Positions 26,967-36,283 are shown, numbered from the stretch's first letter. The stretch: 64,000 nucleotides of DNA from Stenotrophomonas sp. SAM-B (GCF_013387485.1 NZ_JABBXB010000013.1:1-64000); one strand, 5' to 3'. The notes: generated from the letters alone by a model not told the origin. A program made the numbers and translations.

Positions 26967-27653
26967 ATGTTGCTGCATGTTCCCGACGTACTGAGCGCCG
27001 ATGAACTGGCCCACCTCCAGCGCGCGCTGGCCGAGGCGGCATGGGCCGATGGGCGCGAGACCGTCGGCGCGCAGGGCGCGCAGGTCAAGCGCAATGAACA
27101 ACTGCCCGACGCCTCGCCGCTGAAGGCCGAGCTGGGCCGGATCGTACTGGTCGCCCTGGACCGGCATCCGCTGTTCTTCGCGGCGGCATTGCCGCTGCGG
27201 ATTCTGCCGCCCCGCTTCAACCGCTACCAGGGCGGCGGCGAGTACGGCTTCCACGTGGATGGGGCGGTGATGATCACCCCGCTGGACGGACAGCGCAGCC
27301 ATCTGCGTTCGGACGTATCGTGCACGCTGTTCCTCACCGCGCCGGAGGACTATGACGGCGGCGAGCTGGTGATCAGCGATACCTACGGCGAGCACGAGGT
27401 GAAGCTCCCCGCCGGCGATCTGGTGCTGTATCCCTCGAGCAGCCTGCACCGCGTCAACCCGGTCACCCGTGGGTCGCGGTTGGCCTCATTCTTCTGGGTG
27501 CAGAGTATGGTGCGCGATGACAGCGCGCGGCGCACGCTGCTGGAGATGGACAGTGCGATCGAAACGCTGCGCTCCACCGGTGCCGACAGCGCGGCCGTAC
27601 TGCAGCTGACCGGCGTGTATCACAATCTCCTGCGACGCTGGAGCGAGATCTGA
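26967..27653 (+). CDS. piuC: Fe(II)/2-oxoglutarate-dependent PKHD-type hydroxylase
   Basis: A 228-residue dioxygenase of the PiuC/YbiX group. Iron ligands are visible in [12 protein letters not shown] (His-x-Asp) and in [15 protein letters not shown] (distal His and the 2-oxoglutarate-binding Arg). It follows its usual partner, a Fiu/PiuA-like receptor, 51 bp downstream. The reaction is unknown; involvement in siderophore use is supported by gene pairing and Fur control in other bacteria. It probably acts in the cytoplasm, since no signal peptide is seen. Confidence 0.93.
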   Translation: MLLHVPDVLSADELAHLQRALAEAAWADGRETVGAQGAQVKRNEQLPDASPLKAELGRIVLVALDRHPLFFAAALPLRILPPRFNRYQGGGEYGFHVDGAVMITPLDGQRSHLRSDVSCTLFLTAPEDYDGGELVISDTYGEHEVKLPAGDLVLYPSSSLHRVNPVTRGSRLASFFWVQSMVRDDSARRTLLEMDSAIETLRSTGADSAAVLQLTGVYHNLLRRWSEI

Positions 27654-27679
27654 GCCTGGCGCCATAGGCTTTCGTAATC

Positions 27680-27723
27680 GCAAATCATTCCCATTTGCGC
27701 TTGGGAACATATCTCACTACAAT
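27680..27723 (+). promoter_or_regulatory. Promoter with Fur box, upstream of the second TonB receptor
   Basis: TTGCGC (27695-27700) and TACAAT (27718-27723) are 17 bp apart. The Fur box GCAAATCATTCCCATTTGC (27680-27698) is a near-palindrome overlapping the -35. Confidence 0.75.
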
Positions 27724-27812
27724 CTCGGCGCGTTGCGAACCGGACATCCGGTCCGCCGCTACCGGGCCTCCTTTTGCGCCACCCTCACCGCCATCGCAGC
27801 TTCGCCACCGCC

Positions 27813-28211
27813 ATGCGCGGGCAACGCCCTGCGCTGCCCGTGGTGCTGGCGTGGCTCGCAGTGCTGGCGATGCTCTTTACCGGCCTGCCGGTGCTGGAAC
27901 GGGCAGCCCCCGGCAGCACCGTCATGGTCCTGCAGATGCCGATGGACGAGCGCCCGGCCGGCGGTGGGGAAACCACGCCGCAGGAAGAAGCCCCGGCCAA
28001 ACCGCGCCGGGTCGCCAGCGCGCGCCCTGCCGCGACGCCGCCGCAGCTGCCTTCACTGCCGCCGGTCGTGGAATCCCTGGATTCGCTGATGGCCACCCTG
28101 GTGGCACAGCCGCCGCGGATCGTGCCCGCCATCGATTCGGCACCGGCCACGCCGCTGCCTGCCGCACCCGGGCTGCGCGTCCAGCGCGGCCAAGCCCCAC
28201 CGCAGGGCTAA
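27813..28211 (+). CDS. Small proline-rich membrane-anchored leader protein
   Basis: A 132-residue protein: an N-terminal hydrophobic segment (ALPVVLAWLAVLAMLFTGLP), then a Pro-rich tail (QLPSLPPVVESLDSLMATLV) ending QAPPQG. A TTG start at 27774 would add 13 residues. It lies between the Fur promoter and the second TonB receptor. It is not clearly homologous in sequence to the leader at 24067, but has the same layout, size and position and the same ATTCCGGCCCC just after the stop. Function unknown; a periplasm-spanning role next to the receptor is a guess. Confidence 0.5.
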   Translation: MRGQRPALPVVLAWLAVLAMLFTGLPVLERAAPGSTVMVLQMPMDERPAGGGETTPQEEAPAKPRRVASARPAATPPQLPSLPPVVESLDSLMATLVAQPPRIVPAIDSAPATPLPAAPGLRVQRGQAPPQG

Positions 28212-28352
28212 TTCCGGCCCCCGGCAGCGCCATCGCGCCCCGCCTCCGGTCCTGCGTGTTGCGCCCGCCCCGGGCGTCCCTGATACCTGCGCGTGCTGCC
28301 GCCCTGCGGCCTGCCACGTCGCGTCCGTTTTCTCCTTACCGAGGTTGCCCCC

Positions 28353-30776
28353 ATGGCCCAGCGCCATCGTCGTCGCACGTCCCTGTCCCGCTGCACCCTG
28401 TCCCTCGCCCTGCTCGGTGCGCTGAGCGCCCCGGCCTTCGCCAACGGCGACGCCGCCGGTCCGACCACTCTGGACAAGGTGGTGGTCACCGCCGCCGGCT
28501 TCGAGCAGAAGATCGCCGATGCCCCGGCCAGCATCAGCGTGATCAGCCGCGAAGAATTGAGCAAGCGCCCGTACACCAGCCTGGTGGATGCGCTGCGCGA
28601 CGTGGAGGGCATCGACGTGGGCATGGAGCCGACCGACAAGAACGGCCGCGCCACCATCTCCATGCGGGGCATGCCGTCTGACTACACCCTGGTGCTGATC
28701 GACGGTCGCCGCCAGAGCAACGCCGGCAACCTGTATCCGAACAACTTCGGCGGCGGCCAGTTCTCGTACATGCCGCCGCTGGATGCGATCGAACGCATCG
28801 AAGTGGTGCGCGGCCCGATGTCGACCCTGTACGGCTCGGATGCGATGGGCGGGGTGATCAACATCATCACCCGTCGCAACCAGACCGAGTGGCATGGCGC
28901 GGTCACCCAGGGCTTCACCCTGCAGCAGGACGACCAGTTCGGTGACGCGCGCAGCACCGATGTCTACCTGAGCGGCCCGTTGATCAAGGACCGACTGGGC
29001 CTGTCGGTGCGCGGCAGCTACTACGACGCCAAAGCCTCCAACCCGGAATGGGACGACCTCCAGCTGCCCGACGGCACGATGTGGTCGCGCAGCATCGGCT
29101 TCGGTGGCGGCGGCAAGGCGGTAGCCAACACCAACTGGAACACCGGCCTGCGCCTGAACTTCATCGTCAACGACGACCACGAGCTGTGGCTGGACTACGA
29201 CGTGTCGCGCCAGAAGTACGACAACAGCGAAGGCCAGACCGGCACCCTGGACAGCCTCGCCAGCCTGTGGCGCGTCGGCAACGCGACGATCCCCAACCCG
29301 AACGGCACCGGCACCGTCAGCCGCCGCGTGGTGCAGCCGCGCGTGGGCTACACCGCCTACCAGCGCTACGAGCGCGACCAGTTGGCGCTGACCCACCAGG
29401 GCCGCTATGAATTCGGCACCTGGCAGACCACGCTGACCCACATCACCAGCAACAACCTCGGCCGCTCGCTGCCGCTGACGCTGGACGAGCGCGCGGATCT
29501 GCAGGGCCTGTGGAACGACGTCTGCCGCCGCACCGGCGCCGCCGCCAACTGCGCGGCCGGCGCGCGCAACGGGCTGGGTGCGCTCAACGCCGCCGAGCTG
29601 GCGCGCCTGCAGGCCTTCCTGCCGCGCCCGCTGCGCACCATGGAACTGAAGGGCAACGTGCTGGACACGATGCTCGACCTGACCTTCGGCGCGCACAAGC
29701 TGACCGTCGGCGGCCAGTACAACGACACCGACATGGTCGATGGCGTGTTCGGCATGGACGGCAACGGCTACAAGACCAACGTCAAGCAGCAGCACCGCAT
29801 GTGGGCGCTGTTCGCCGAGGACAACTGGTCGCTGACCGACACCCTGACCGCCACCGTCGGCGTGCGCTATGACGACCACAACATCTTCGGCAGCCACGTC
29901 AGCCCGCGTGCCTACCTGGTATGGAACGCCAACGATGCCTGGACCCTCAAGGGCGGCGTCAGCACCGGCTACAAGACCCCGCGTCCGGACCAGCTGTTCC
30001 CGGGCATCGTCGGCTTCGGTGGCCAGGGCGTGACCCCGCTGGTCGGCTCGCCCAACCTGAAGCCGGAAACCAGCACCAACTACGAAATCGCCGCGTACTA
30101 CGAGGGCGATCGCTGGGGTTTCAACGTCACCGGCTTCCTCAACAAGTTCGATGACAAGATCGCCAGCGGCGGCACCTTCGCCAACTGCGAAGTCGCCCCG
30201 GACGATGGCAGCTACTGCGTGGACATCGGCCCGGGCTGGGCCGAGCTGGGCTACAGCACCTTCGGCCAGAGCGTGAACATCGACAAGGCCGAAACCCGCG
30301 GCGTGGAAGCGGCTGCCCAGGTCGATCTGCTCGACACCCTCCAGCTGCGCGGCAACTACACCTGGACCAGGAGCGAGCAGACCAGCGGCACCGGCAAGGG
30401 CCTGCCCATCACCGGCAACCCGGCCAGGCACATGGCCAATGCCAGCCTGAACTGGCAGATCAACGAAGCGGTCAGCCTGTCGCTGATCGGCGAAGGCCGC
30501 TACGACCGCTACCGCGACACGCTGGTCAGCAACGTCGGCGGCGTGAGCAGCTCGCAGACCCGCTACTACGAGGACTACACGATCTTCCACCTCGGCGGCA
30601 GCTGGGACATCAACACCTGGCTGACGGTCAACGCGCGGGTCAACAATCTGTTCGACAAGGACTTCGTCTCGCAGTCCTGCGTGCTGATCAGCGACAGCGA
30701 ATTCAACTGCGTGGACGACTACGCCACCAAGGACCAGCGTCGCAGCTACTGGATTTCAGTGAACGCCAAGTTCTGA
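28353..30776 (+). CDS. TonB-dependent receptor, CirA/FepA-like
   Basis: An 807-residue outer-membrane receptor. The signal peptide ([15 protein letters not shown]) is followed by TonB box TLDKVVVTA, the plug domain ([59 protein letters not shown], and [10 protein letters not shown]) and a barrel ending in YWISVNAKF. The plug resembles catecholate/enterobactin receptors (CirA, FepA). A loop Cys pair near the C-terminus (QSCVLI, FNCVDD) probably forms a disulfide. Fur box upstream and strong terminator downstream make it a separate unit from the redox cassette that follows. Confidence 0.88.
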   Translation: MAQRHRRRTSLSRCTLSLALLGALSAPAFANGDAAGPTTLDKVVVTAAGFEQKIADAPASISVISREELSKRPYTSLVDALRDVEGIDVGMEPTDKNGRATISMRGMPSDYTLVLIDGRRQSNAGNLYPNNFGGGQFSYMPPLDAIERIEVVRGPMSTLYGSDAMGGVINIITRRNQTEWHGAVTQGFTLQQDDQFGDARSTDVYLSGPLIKDRLGLSVRGSYYDAKASNPEWDDLQLPDGTMWSRSIGFGGGGKAVANTNWNTGLRLNFIVNDDHELWLDYDVSRQKYDNSEGQTGTLDSLASLWRVGNATIPNPNGTGTVSRRVVQPRVGYTAYQRYERDQLALTHQGRYEFGTWQTTLTHITSNNLGRSLPLTLDERADLQGLWNDVCRRTGAAANCAAGARNGLGALNAAELARLQAFLPRPLRTMELKGNVLDTMLDLTFGAHKLTVGGQYNDTDMVDGVFGMDGNGYKTNVKQQHRMWALFAEDNWSLTDTLTATVGVRYDDHNIFGSHVSPRAYLVWNANDAWTLKGGVSTGYKTPRPDQLFPGIVGFGGQGVTPLVGSPNLKPETSTNYEIAAYYEGDRWGFNVTGFLNKFDDKIASGGTFANCEVAPDDGSYCVDIGPGWAELGYSTFGQSVNIDKAETRGVEAAAQVDLLDTLQLRGNYTWTRSEQTSGTGKGLPITGNPARHMANASLNWQINEAVSLSLIGEGRYDRYRDTLVSNVGGVSSSQTRYYEDYTIFHLGGSWDINTWLTVNARVNNLFDKDFVSQSCVLISDSEFNCVDDYATKDQRRSYWISVNAKF

Positions 30777-30781
30777 GGCAC

Positions 30782-30815
30782 CCCGTGGCGGCGTCCCGAG
30801 TGACGCCGCCACGGG
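30782..30815. repeat. Perfect 14-bp-stem hairpin after the second receptor
   Basis: CCCGTGGCGGCGTC and GACGCCGCCACGGG flank a 6-nt loop, 5 bp after the receptor stop. It lacks a T-run, but a true terminator follows at 30826. Confidence 0.8.
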
Positions 30816-30825
30816 CCTTGACCTC

Positions 30826-30862
30826 GGGCAGCGCGCAGGCAACGGTTCGCTGCCCTTTTTTT
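30826..30862 (+). terminator. Rho-independent terminator of the second TonB receptor
   Basis: GGGCAGCG and CGCTGCCC form an 8-bp stem around a 14-nt loop, followed by seven Ts. Confidence 0.9.
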
Positions 30863-30871
30863 GCCCACAAA

Positions 30872-30900
30872 TTGCGAATCATTCTCATCAATGGTGTAAT
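30872..30900 (+). promoter_or_regulatory. Promoter with Fur box of the redox cassette
   Basis: TTGCGA (30872-30877) and TGTAAT (30895-30900) are 17 bp apart. The Fur box GCGAATCATTCTCATCAAT (30874-30892) lies across the -35 and spacer. It directly follows a terminator, so the PepSY-to-reductase genes should be an independent iron-repressed unit. Confidence 0.75.
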
Positions 30901-30928
30901 TCGCCCCTCAGCACTTCCTCCTGCGACC

Positions 30929-31567
30929 GTGGCCACCAGCGCTCCCTCTTCCAGCGTGCAACAACAACGCCGCGGCTTCTGGCTGCGCACGCTGCACCAG
31001 TGGCACTGGATCAGCTCCGCGGTGTGCCTGATCGGCATGCTGCTGTTCGCCGCGACCGGCATCACCTTGAACCACGCATCCAGGATCGAAGCCAAGCCGG
31101 AGGTGGTCAGCCGCCAGCTGGAGCTGCCTGTCGACCTGCTCGGCAAGCTCGGCGAGCGCGCCGATGGCCACGCACCGATTCCCCGCGTGGCCACCCGCTG
31201 GCTGGATGCGCAGCTCGGCATCTCGATCGGGCGCCGCCCGGCCGAATGGTCCGATGGCGAAATCTACCTGTCCCTGCCCAGCCCGGGGGCCGATGCCTGG
31301 TTGAGCATCGACCGCGAATCGGGCGCCGTGGAGTACGAATCCACCGCGCGCGGCTGGGTGTCCTATTTCAACGATCTGCATAAAGGGCGCAATGCCGGGC
31401 CCGCCTGGGGCTGGTTCCTGGATATCTTCGCCGTGGCCTGCCTGGTGTTCTGCATCACCGGCCTGTTCCTGCTGCACCTGCATGCCCGCCAGCGCCGCAT
31501 GACCTGGCCGCTGGTCGGCCTGGGCCTGCTGATCCCGCTGCTGATCGCCCTGATCCTCATCCACTGA
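30929..31567 (+). CDS. PepSY-associated transmembrane protein
   Basis: A 212-residue inner-membrane protein, GTG start. Three hydrophobic segments are seen: [40 protein letters not shown] and [18 protein letters not shown], with a periplasmic domain between the first two ([20 protein letters not shown] is PepSY-like). Histidines LHQWHW and LNH near the first helix and LHLHAR after the second could bind haem, as in PepSY/ferric-reductase-like proteins. It is the first gene after a Fur-type promoter and probably passes electrons across the membrane to the flavoprotein encoded next. That role is inference from the cassette. Confidence 0.8.
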   Translation: MATSAPSSSVQQQRRGFWLRTLHQWHWISSAVCLIGMLLFAATGITLNHASRIEAKPEVVSRQLELPVDLLGKLGERADGHAPIPRVATRWLDAQLGISIGRRPAEWSDGEIYLSLPSPGADAWLSIDRESGAVEYESTARGWVSYFNDLHKGRNAGPAWGWFLDIFAVACLVFCITGLFLLHLHARQRRMTWPLVGLGLLIPLLIALILIH

Positions 31568-31592
31568 CCTTCCCTTCCCGGAGCCGCACACC

Positions 31593-32111
31593 ATGCGCGT
31601 CACCCTGACCATCGCCCTGAGCGGCCTGCTGGCCACCTCGCCGGCCTACGCCACCACCCTGGACATCAATGTCGAGGTGCCCAAGCTCAACGTGGCCGAG
31701 TACCACCGCCCGTATGTGGCCGTGTGGCTGGAAGGTGCCGACCAGAAGGTCGCCGCCAACCTGTCGGTCTGGTACCAGCAGACCGGCAACAGCGAAGGCC
31801 ATGGCACCAAGTGGCTGCCTGACCTGCGCCAGTGGTGGCGCAAGAGCGGCCGCACCCTGGAGGTGCCGGTGGACGGCGTGACCGGTCCGACCCGCCCGGT
31901 CGGCAAGCATGCGCTGTCGTTCAACGACAAGCAGCCGGCGCTCAAGGCACTCGCGCCGGGCAACTACACCCTCGTGGTGGAAGCGGTGCGCGAAGTCGGC
32001 GGCCGCGAACTGCTCAAAATCCCCTTCACCTGGCCGGTCACGGCCGCACAGACGGGCAAGGCCCAGGGCGCGACCGAACTCGGTCTGGTCACCCTGTCCG
32101 CCAAGCCCTGA
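31593..32111 (+). CDS. DUF2271 periplasmic protein, likely FMN-carrying
   Basis: A 172-residue exported protein (signal peptide to about Ala20, SPAYA). The family is recognised by [32 protein letters not shown] and [15 protein letters not shown]. Residues 94-100 read DGVTGPT, which matches the ApbE flavinylation pattern D-G-x-T-G-A-T except for Pro in place of Ala; Thr100 would carry the FMN. An apbE gene lies in the same cluster. It likely works as a periplasmic flavin carrier between the PepSY membrane protein and an iron substrate (inference). DUF2271 proteins have been linked to flavinylation systems. Confidence 0.82.
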   Translation: MRVTLTIALSGLLATSPAYATTLDINVEVPKLNVAEYHRPYVAVWLEGADQKVAANLSVWYQQTGNSEGHGTKWLPDLRQWWRKSGRTLEVPVDGVTGPTRPVGKHALSFNDKQPALKALAPGNYTLVVEAVREVGGRELLKIPFTWPVTAAQTGKAQGATELGLVTLSAKP

Positions 32112-32136
32112 TACCCCATCCACCTGGAGTTTTTCG

Positions 32137-32943
32137 ATGAAGCGCACGCTCGTCCTCGCCGCCGCCATGGCCGCCGCACTTCCGTTCTCCGCCCTGGCCC
32201 ACAAGGCCTGGCTGCAGCCCTCGCAGACCGTGATCGCGGGCACCAACCCGTGGATCACCGTCGATGCGGCGGTCTCCAACGACCTGTTCTACTTCAACCA
32301 CGTGCCGCTGCGCCTGGACAACCTGATCATCACCGCGCCCGATGGCAGCACCGTGCAGCCGCAGAACGCGGCGACCGGCAAGTTCCGCAGCGTGTTCGAT
32401 GTCGAGCTGACCCAGCAGGGCACCTACCGCCTGGCCACGATCAACAACGGCCTGTCGGCCAGCTGGGAAGAAGACGGCAAGCCCAAGCGCTGGCGTGGTA
32501 CCCCGGCCACCTTCGCCACCGAGGTGCCGAAGAACGCGAAGAACCTGCAGGTCTCGCAGTCGGTCGGCCGCGTGGAGACCTTCGTCACCAACGGCACCCC
32601 GAACGACACCGCGCTCAAGCCGACCAACCAGGGCATCGAGATGATCGCGCTGGCCCACCCGAACGATCTGGTCGCCGGTGAAGCCGCGCGCTTCCGCGTG
32701 CTGGTCGACGGCAAGCCGACCGCCGGCCTGGCGTTCGAGATCACCCGCGGCGGCACCCGGTACCGCAACGCGCAGGACGAGATCAAGGTCAGCACCGATG
32801 CCAAGGGCGAGTTCGCCGTCACCTGGCCGGAAGCGGGCATGTACTGGCTGGAAACCGGCACCGAGGACAGCAAGACCTCGATCAAGGAAGCCAAGAAGCG
32901 TCGCCTGAGCTACGTGGCCACGCTGGAAGTGCTGCCGGAGTAA
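32137..32943 (+). CDS. DUF4198 periplasmic protein
   Basis: A 268-residue exported protein with signal peptide [21 protein letters not shown]. The mature protein begins with HKAWLQPS, a common feature of the DUF4198 family that may serve as an N-terminal metal site, and has two beta-rich parts ([14 protein letters not shown] and [15 protein letters not shown], carboxypeptidase-regulatory-like). DUF4198 genes recur next to DUF2271 and TonB receptors and are thought to help metal handling. It follows DUF2271 after 25 bp. Possible terminator-like stem at 32985-33010 before apbE. Confidence 0.85.
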   Translation: MKRTLVLAAAMAAALPFSALAHKAWLQPSQTVIAGTNPWITVDAAVSNDLFYFNHVPLRLDNLIITAPDGSTVQPQNAATGKFRSVFDVELTQQGTYRLATINNGLSASWEEDGKPKRWRGTPATFATEVPKNAKNLQVSQSVGRVETFVTNGTPNDTALKPTNQGIEMIALAHPNDLVAGEAARFRVLVDGKPTAGLAFEITRGGTRYRNAQDEIKVSTDAKGEFAVTWPEAGMYWLETGTEDSKTSIKEAKKRRLSYVATLEVLPE

Positions 32944-32984
32944 CCGCCTGCGGCGCAGGCGCTGCACGCGCCCTCCACCTCACC

Positions 32985-33010
32985 CGCCCCCCTCGACACG
33001 ACGGGGGCTT
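32985..33010 (+). terminator. Weak terminator-like stem between DUF4198 and apbE genes
   Basis: GCCCCC and GGGGGC pair around an 11-nt loop, followed by TTTC. The stem is short and the T-run poor, so it may only attenuate read-through. Confidence 0.4.
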
Positions 33011-33052
33011 TCACCCGACGCAGTCCGGCCATCGGGCTTACTAGGCCCCGAC

Positions 33053-34045
33053 GTGCCCACCTCCATGAACAACCCGGATCTCGACATCGCCAGCCTCGGC
33101 GGCCACACCATGGGCACCACGTGGCAGGTAAAGCTGGCCGTGGCACGCAGCCGCGACCTGCATCCGCTGCACGCCGGCATCCAGGCGCAGCTGGACGCCA
33201 TCGTGGCGCAGATGAGCACGTGGGAAGCCGACAGCGATATCGCGCGTTTCAACCGGGCGCCCGCCGGTGAATGGCAGGCGTTGCCGCCGTTGTTCGACAC
33301 GGTGCTGCAGTGCGCGCTGGAGATCGCACAGCGCAGTGGCGGCGCCTTCGATCCGACCGTGGGTCCGCTGGTGGCGCTGTGGGGGTTCGGCGCGCAGGCG
33401 CAGGCCCGGCAGATTCCCGATGCGGCCGCCCTCGCCGCGACCCGTGCGCGGTGTGGCTGGCAACGCCTGCAGTGGCAGCCCGGTCGCCTGCGGCAACCCG
33501 GTGGGCTGGCGCTGGATCTCTCGGCGATCGCCAAGGGCTTTGGCGTCGACCAGGTCAGCGCGTGGCTGCGCCAGAACGGTGTGCAGGCAGCGCTGGTGGA
33601 AGTCGGCGGCGAGCTGCACGGGTTCGGACGCAAGCCCGACAGTCAGCCGTGGCGCGTGCTGGTGGAATCCGCTCCGGAAGACGATGCGCAGGCAGACCAT
33701 CCGCCGCGCGTGCTCGCGCTGACGGAGCGTGCGGTCGCCACCTCCGGTGATCGTTGGCACCATTTCGAGCACGGCGGTGAGCAGTACAGCCATACCCTGG
33801 ATCCGCGCATCGGTGCGCCGGTCACACGCGCCGCGGCCGCGGTCACCGTGGTTGCCGACAGCGCCATGCAGGCCGATGCCTGGGCCACCGCATTGACGGT
33901 GATGGGCGCCGACGACGGCATGGCATTTGCGCGCACCCATGCGCTGGCCGCACGCTTTGTCAGCCGGGGGACGCACGGTATCGAGGAACACATGAGTCCC
34001 GCATTCGAACACCTGCTCGCCGACGACCGCGTGGACGCGGCATGA
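33053..34045 (+). CDS. apbE: FAD:protein FMN transferase (ApbE)
   Basis: A 330-residue ApbE that attaches FMN to Thr/Ser of target proteins. Signatures: HTMGTTWQVKLA, MSTWEADSDIARFNR, SGGAFDPTVGPLVALWGFG, the LDLSAIAKGFGVDQVSAWL core and HTLDPRIGAPV. GTG at 33053 or ATG at 33065 may be the start. No signal peptide or lipobox is seen with either start, nor in the open frame upstream, although most ApbE proteins are exported. The likely substrate is the exported DUF2271 protein in this cluster. The gene overlaps the reductase as ATGA. Confidence 0.93.
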   Translation: MPTSMNNPDLDIASLGGHTMGTTWQVKLAVARSRDLHPLHAGIQAQLDAIVAQMSTWEADSDIARFNRAPAGEWQALPPLFDTVLQCALEIAQRSGGAFDPTVGPLVALWGFGAQAQARQIPDAAALAATRARCGWQRLQWQPGRLRQPGGLALDLSAIAKGFGVDQVSAWLRQNGVQAALVEVGGELHGFGRKPDSQPWRVLVESAPEDDAQADHPPRVLALTERAVATSGDRWHHFEHGGEQYSHTLDPRIGAPVTRAAAAVTVVADSAMQADAWATALTVMGADDGMAFARTHALAARFVSRGTHGIEEHMSPAFEHLLADDRVDAA

Positions 34046-35655
34046 GTCTGCGTCCTTCCCGTGCGTGGCTGGGCAACCTGGCGGTGATTCTGGTGCTGGC
34101 GGCCATCGCCTGGGCGCTGCTGCGCCTGCATCTGGGTGAAGCGTGGTGGCAGAGCGCACCCCTGGCCGCGCAGTGGCGCTGGGCCGCCGGCAGCCTGCTG
34201 CTTTATGCGGCGTTCTGCGCGCTGATCTGGTGGCGTGGACGACCGCGCGAGGCGCGCGTGGCCGATGACGGACCCGCCCCCATCCTGCTGGTCTGGGCGA
34301 GCCAGACCGGCTTCGCGCAGCAGCTGTGCGAACGCAGTGCGGACGCGTTGCGCGCTGCCGGACTGCCGGTCCGCATCCGCGCGCTGCATGCGGTGACGGC
34401 CGAGCTTCTGCAGCGCAGCGGGCAGGTGTTGTTCGTGGTCAGCACCACCGGCGAAGGCGATGCGCCGGATCATGCGCTGCCCTTCCTGCGCAACGTGATG
34501 CCGCAGTCGCTGGCCCTGCCACAACTGCAGTACGGCGTGCTGGCGCTGGGCGACCGCAGCTATGGGCACTTCTGCGCGTTCGGCCACCAGCTCGATGCGT
34601 GGCTGCGCCAGCACGGCGCGCATCCGCTGTTCGACACGGTCGAGGTGGACAACGCCGATCCCGGCGCACTGCGCCACTGGCAGCAACTGCTCGGCCAGCT
34701 GGGCGGTGAAGCCACCGAACTGCCGGACTGGGCGCCGGCCGACTATCTGCCGTGGCAACTGCAGGCGCGGCACCTGGAAAACCCGGGCAGCCCGGGCGCG
34801 CCGACCTACCGCATCACGCTGGTGCCGGCCGACGGCGTGCTGCCGCTGTGGCAGGCCGGCGACGTCGTCGAGATCGGACCGCAGCATGCACCGGCCGAGG
34901 TCGAGGCCTGGCTGCGTGATACCGCGTGGGAGGGCGATGCGGACATCGATGGACGGCCGCTGCGTGCGCATCTCGCGCGGGCGCACCTCCCGGATGCCGA
35001 CGAAATTCCGGCATCGGCCGACACGACCGCACTGGTGGCCGCACTCCGTCCGCTTCCGCACCGCGAGTACTCGATCGCCAGCCTGCCTGCCGAAGGCCAG
35101 GTGCAGCTGCTGCTGCGCCGCCAGCTGCGTCCGGATGGGACGCCGGGGCTGGGCAGCGGGTGGCTGTGCGATCACGCCGCGCTGGAGGGGCAGATCGATC
35201 TGCGCTTCCGCAGCAACCCGAATTTCCACGGTGTCGCCGCCGCGACGCCGCTGATCCTGATCGGCAACGGCACCGGCATCGCCGGCCTGCGCGCCCACCT
35301 GCGCGAGCGCATCAGCGCCGGCGCGCGCCGCAACTGGCTGCTGTTCGGCGAACGCACGGCCGCGCACGACTTCTTCTTCGGCGACGACCTGCGCGCCTGG
35401 CTGCGCGATGGCTGGATCGCGCGGCTGGATACGGTGTTCAGTCGCGATGGTGGCGAGCATCACTACATCCAGGACCGTCTGCAGGCGCACATCGGCGAAC
35501 TGCAGCAGTGGGTGCATGACGGGGCCACCATCCTGGTCTGCGGCAGCCTGCAGGGCATGGCGCCGACGGTGGATGCGGTGATCGAGCAGGCGCTGGGTCG
35601 CGACGGCAAAGAAGCGCTGATCGTGGCCGGTCGCTACCGGCGCGACGTGTACTGA
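34042..35655 (+). CDS. Membrane-anchored flavodoxin/NADPH reductase (CPR/SiR-FP type)
   Basis: A 537-residue diflavin reductase. Two N-terminal transmembrane helices (LAVILVLAAIAWALLRLHL and AAGSLLLYAAFCALIWW) precede a flavodoxin domain (WASQTGFAQQL, STTGEGDAPDH, LGDRSYGHFCAFG) and a ferredoxin-NADP reductase domain (REYSIAS for FAD, GNGTGIAGLRAHL for NADPH, GERTAAHDFFF, CGSLQGMA). It should pass electrons from NADPH via FAD and FMN to the membrane. With the PepSY, DUF2271 and ApbE proteins it makes a plausible electron path to the periplasm for ferric iron reduction. Confidence 0.9.
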   Translation: MSLRPSRAWLGNLAVILVLAAIAWALLRLHLGEAWWQSAPLAAQWRWAAGSLLLYAAFCALIWWRGRPREARVADDGPAPILLVWASQTGFAQQLCERSADALRAAGLPVRIRALHAVTAELLQRSGQVLFVVSTTGEGDAPDHALPFLRNVMPQSLALPQLQYGVLALGDRSYGHFCAFGHQLDAWLRQHGAHPLFDTVEVDNADPGALRHWQQLLGQLGGEATELPDWAPADYLPWQLQARHLENPGSPGAPTYRITLVPADGVLPLWQAGDVVEIGPQHAPAEVEAWLRDTAWEGDADIDGRPLRAHLARAHLPDADEIPASADTTALVAALRPLPHREYSIASLPAEGQVQLLLRRQLRPDGTPGLGSGWLCDHAALEGQIDLRFRSNPNFHGVAAATPLILIGNGTGIAGLRAHLRERISAGARRNWLLFGERTAAHDFFFGDDLRAWLRDGWIARLDTVFSRDGGEHHYIQDRLQAHIGELQQWVHDGATILVCGSLQGMAPTVDAVIEQALGRDGKEALIVAGRYRRDVY

Positions 35656-35671
35656 GGTTACGTGCCGCTGC

Positions 35672-36283
35672 TCACGCAGCGCGGCCGCCCGCACTCACGC
35701 GGATCGCCAGCAACTCGCCGCCGCCATGCAATGCAAACCGTCGGCGCTCACCGGCCGCCAACCAGGCGGTATCACCGGCGGCCAGCGGTGCCAGCGACGG
35801 CTCGCCCTCGAATTCGGCCTGACCGGCAAGCAGATGAATCGCCCACGCCGCCTCCGGCTCGGTGAAGAAGAACATGCTGCCCACCAGCGGCCGGTGCAGC
35901 AGCTCGGCCTGCACGGCATCGCGCCGCCACATCAGATTGAAATCGTGGGTCACGCCATCGACCAGTTCGCCGGTGACCTGCGCTTCACCGGCGAAGCGCA
36001 GGCGCTCATGCGGCGGCATCAGTGTGTGCACGGCGCCGTCGGCGAAGCGCAGGCGCAGGCCTTCGCCACGCAGCAGCACCAGTTCGCGGTCGATGCCGGG
36101 AAACGCGGAGAACGCGGCGTCCTGTTCGATCTCGGCGATCGACAGGCGCACCTGCCAGTTGTCGTTGTCGGGCAGGCGCAGGATCTCGCGGGTCCAGCCG
36201 AGGCCATTGCGCCAGCGTTCGCGGCGGTACTCGAAGGAGGGAATGACGCGGCTGGCCGCGCCCAGGACGGTATCGGTCGACAT
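35672..36283 (-). CDS. HutD/Ves family cupin protein
   Basis: A 203-residue cytoplasmic protein of the HutD/Ves family. Typical features are RRERWRNGLGWTREI near the N-terminus, RLSIAEIEQDAAFSAFPGID, LVDGVTHDFNLMWRRD and a C-terminal cupin half. HutD is associated with histidine utilisation in some bacteria, but no hut genes are present here. It converges with the reductase gene, 16 bp apart. Confidence 0.87.
   Translation of the reverse strand: MSTDTVLGAASRVIPSFEYRRERWRNGLGWTREILRLPDNDNWQVRLSIAEIEQDAAFSAFPGIDRELVLLRGEGLRLRFADGAVHTLMPPHERLRFAGEAQVTGELVDGVTHDFNLMWRRDAVQAELLHRPLVGSMFFFTEPEAAWAIHLLAGQAEFEGEPSLAPLAAGDTAWLAAGERRRFALHGGGELLAIRVSAGGRAA

Noticed and set aside
24438-27449. A 1003-codon minus-strand open frame opposite the Fiu-like receptor
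   Set aside because: The receptor on the other strand is a full, recognisable protein. The antisense translation is Gly/Val/Arg/Gln-rich low-complexity sequence.
28053-30590. An 845-codon minus-strand open frame opposite the second TonB receptor
   Set aside because: Antisense shadow of a recognisable receptor gene with complete plug and barrel.
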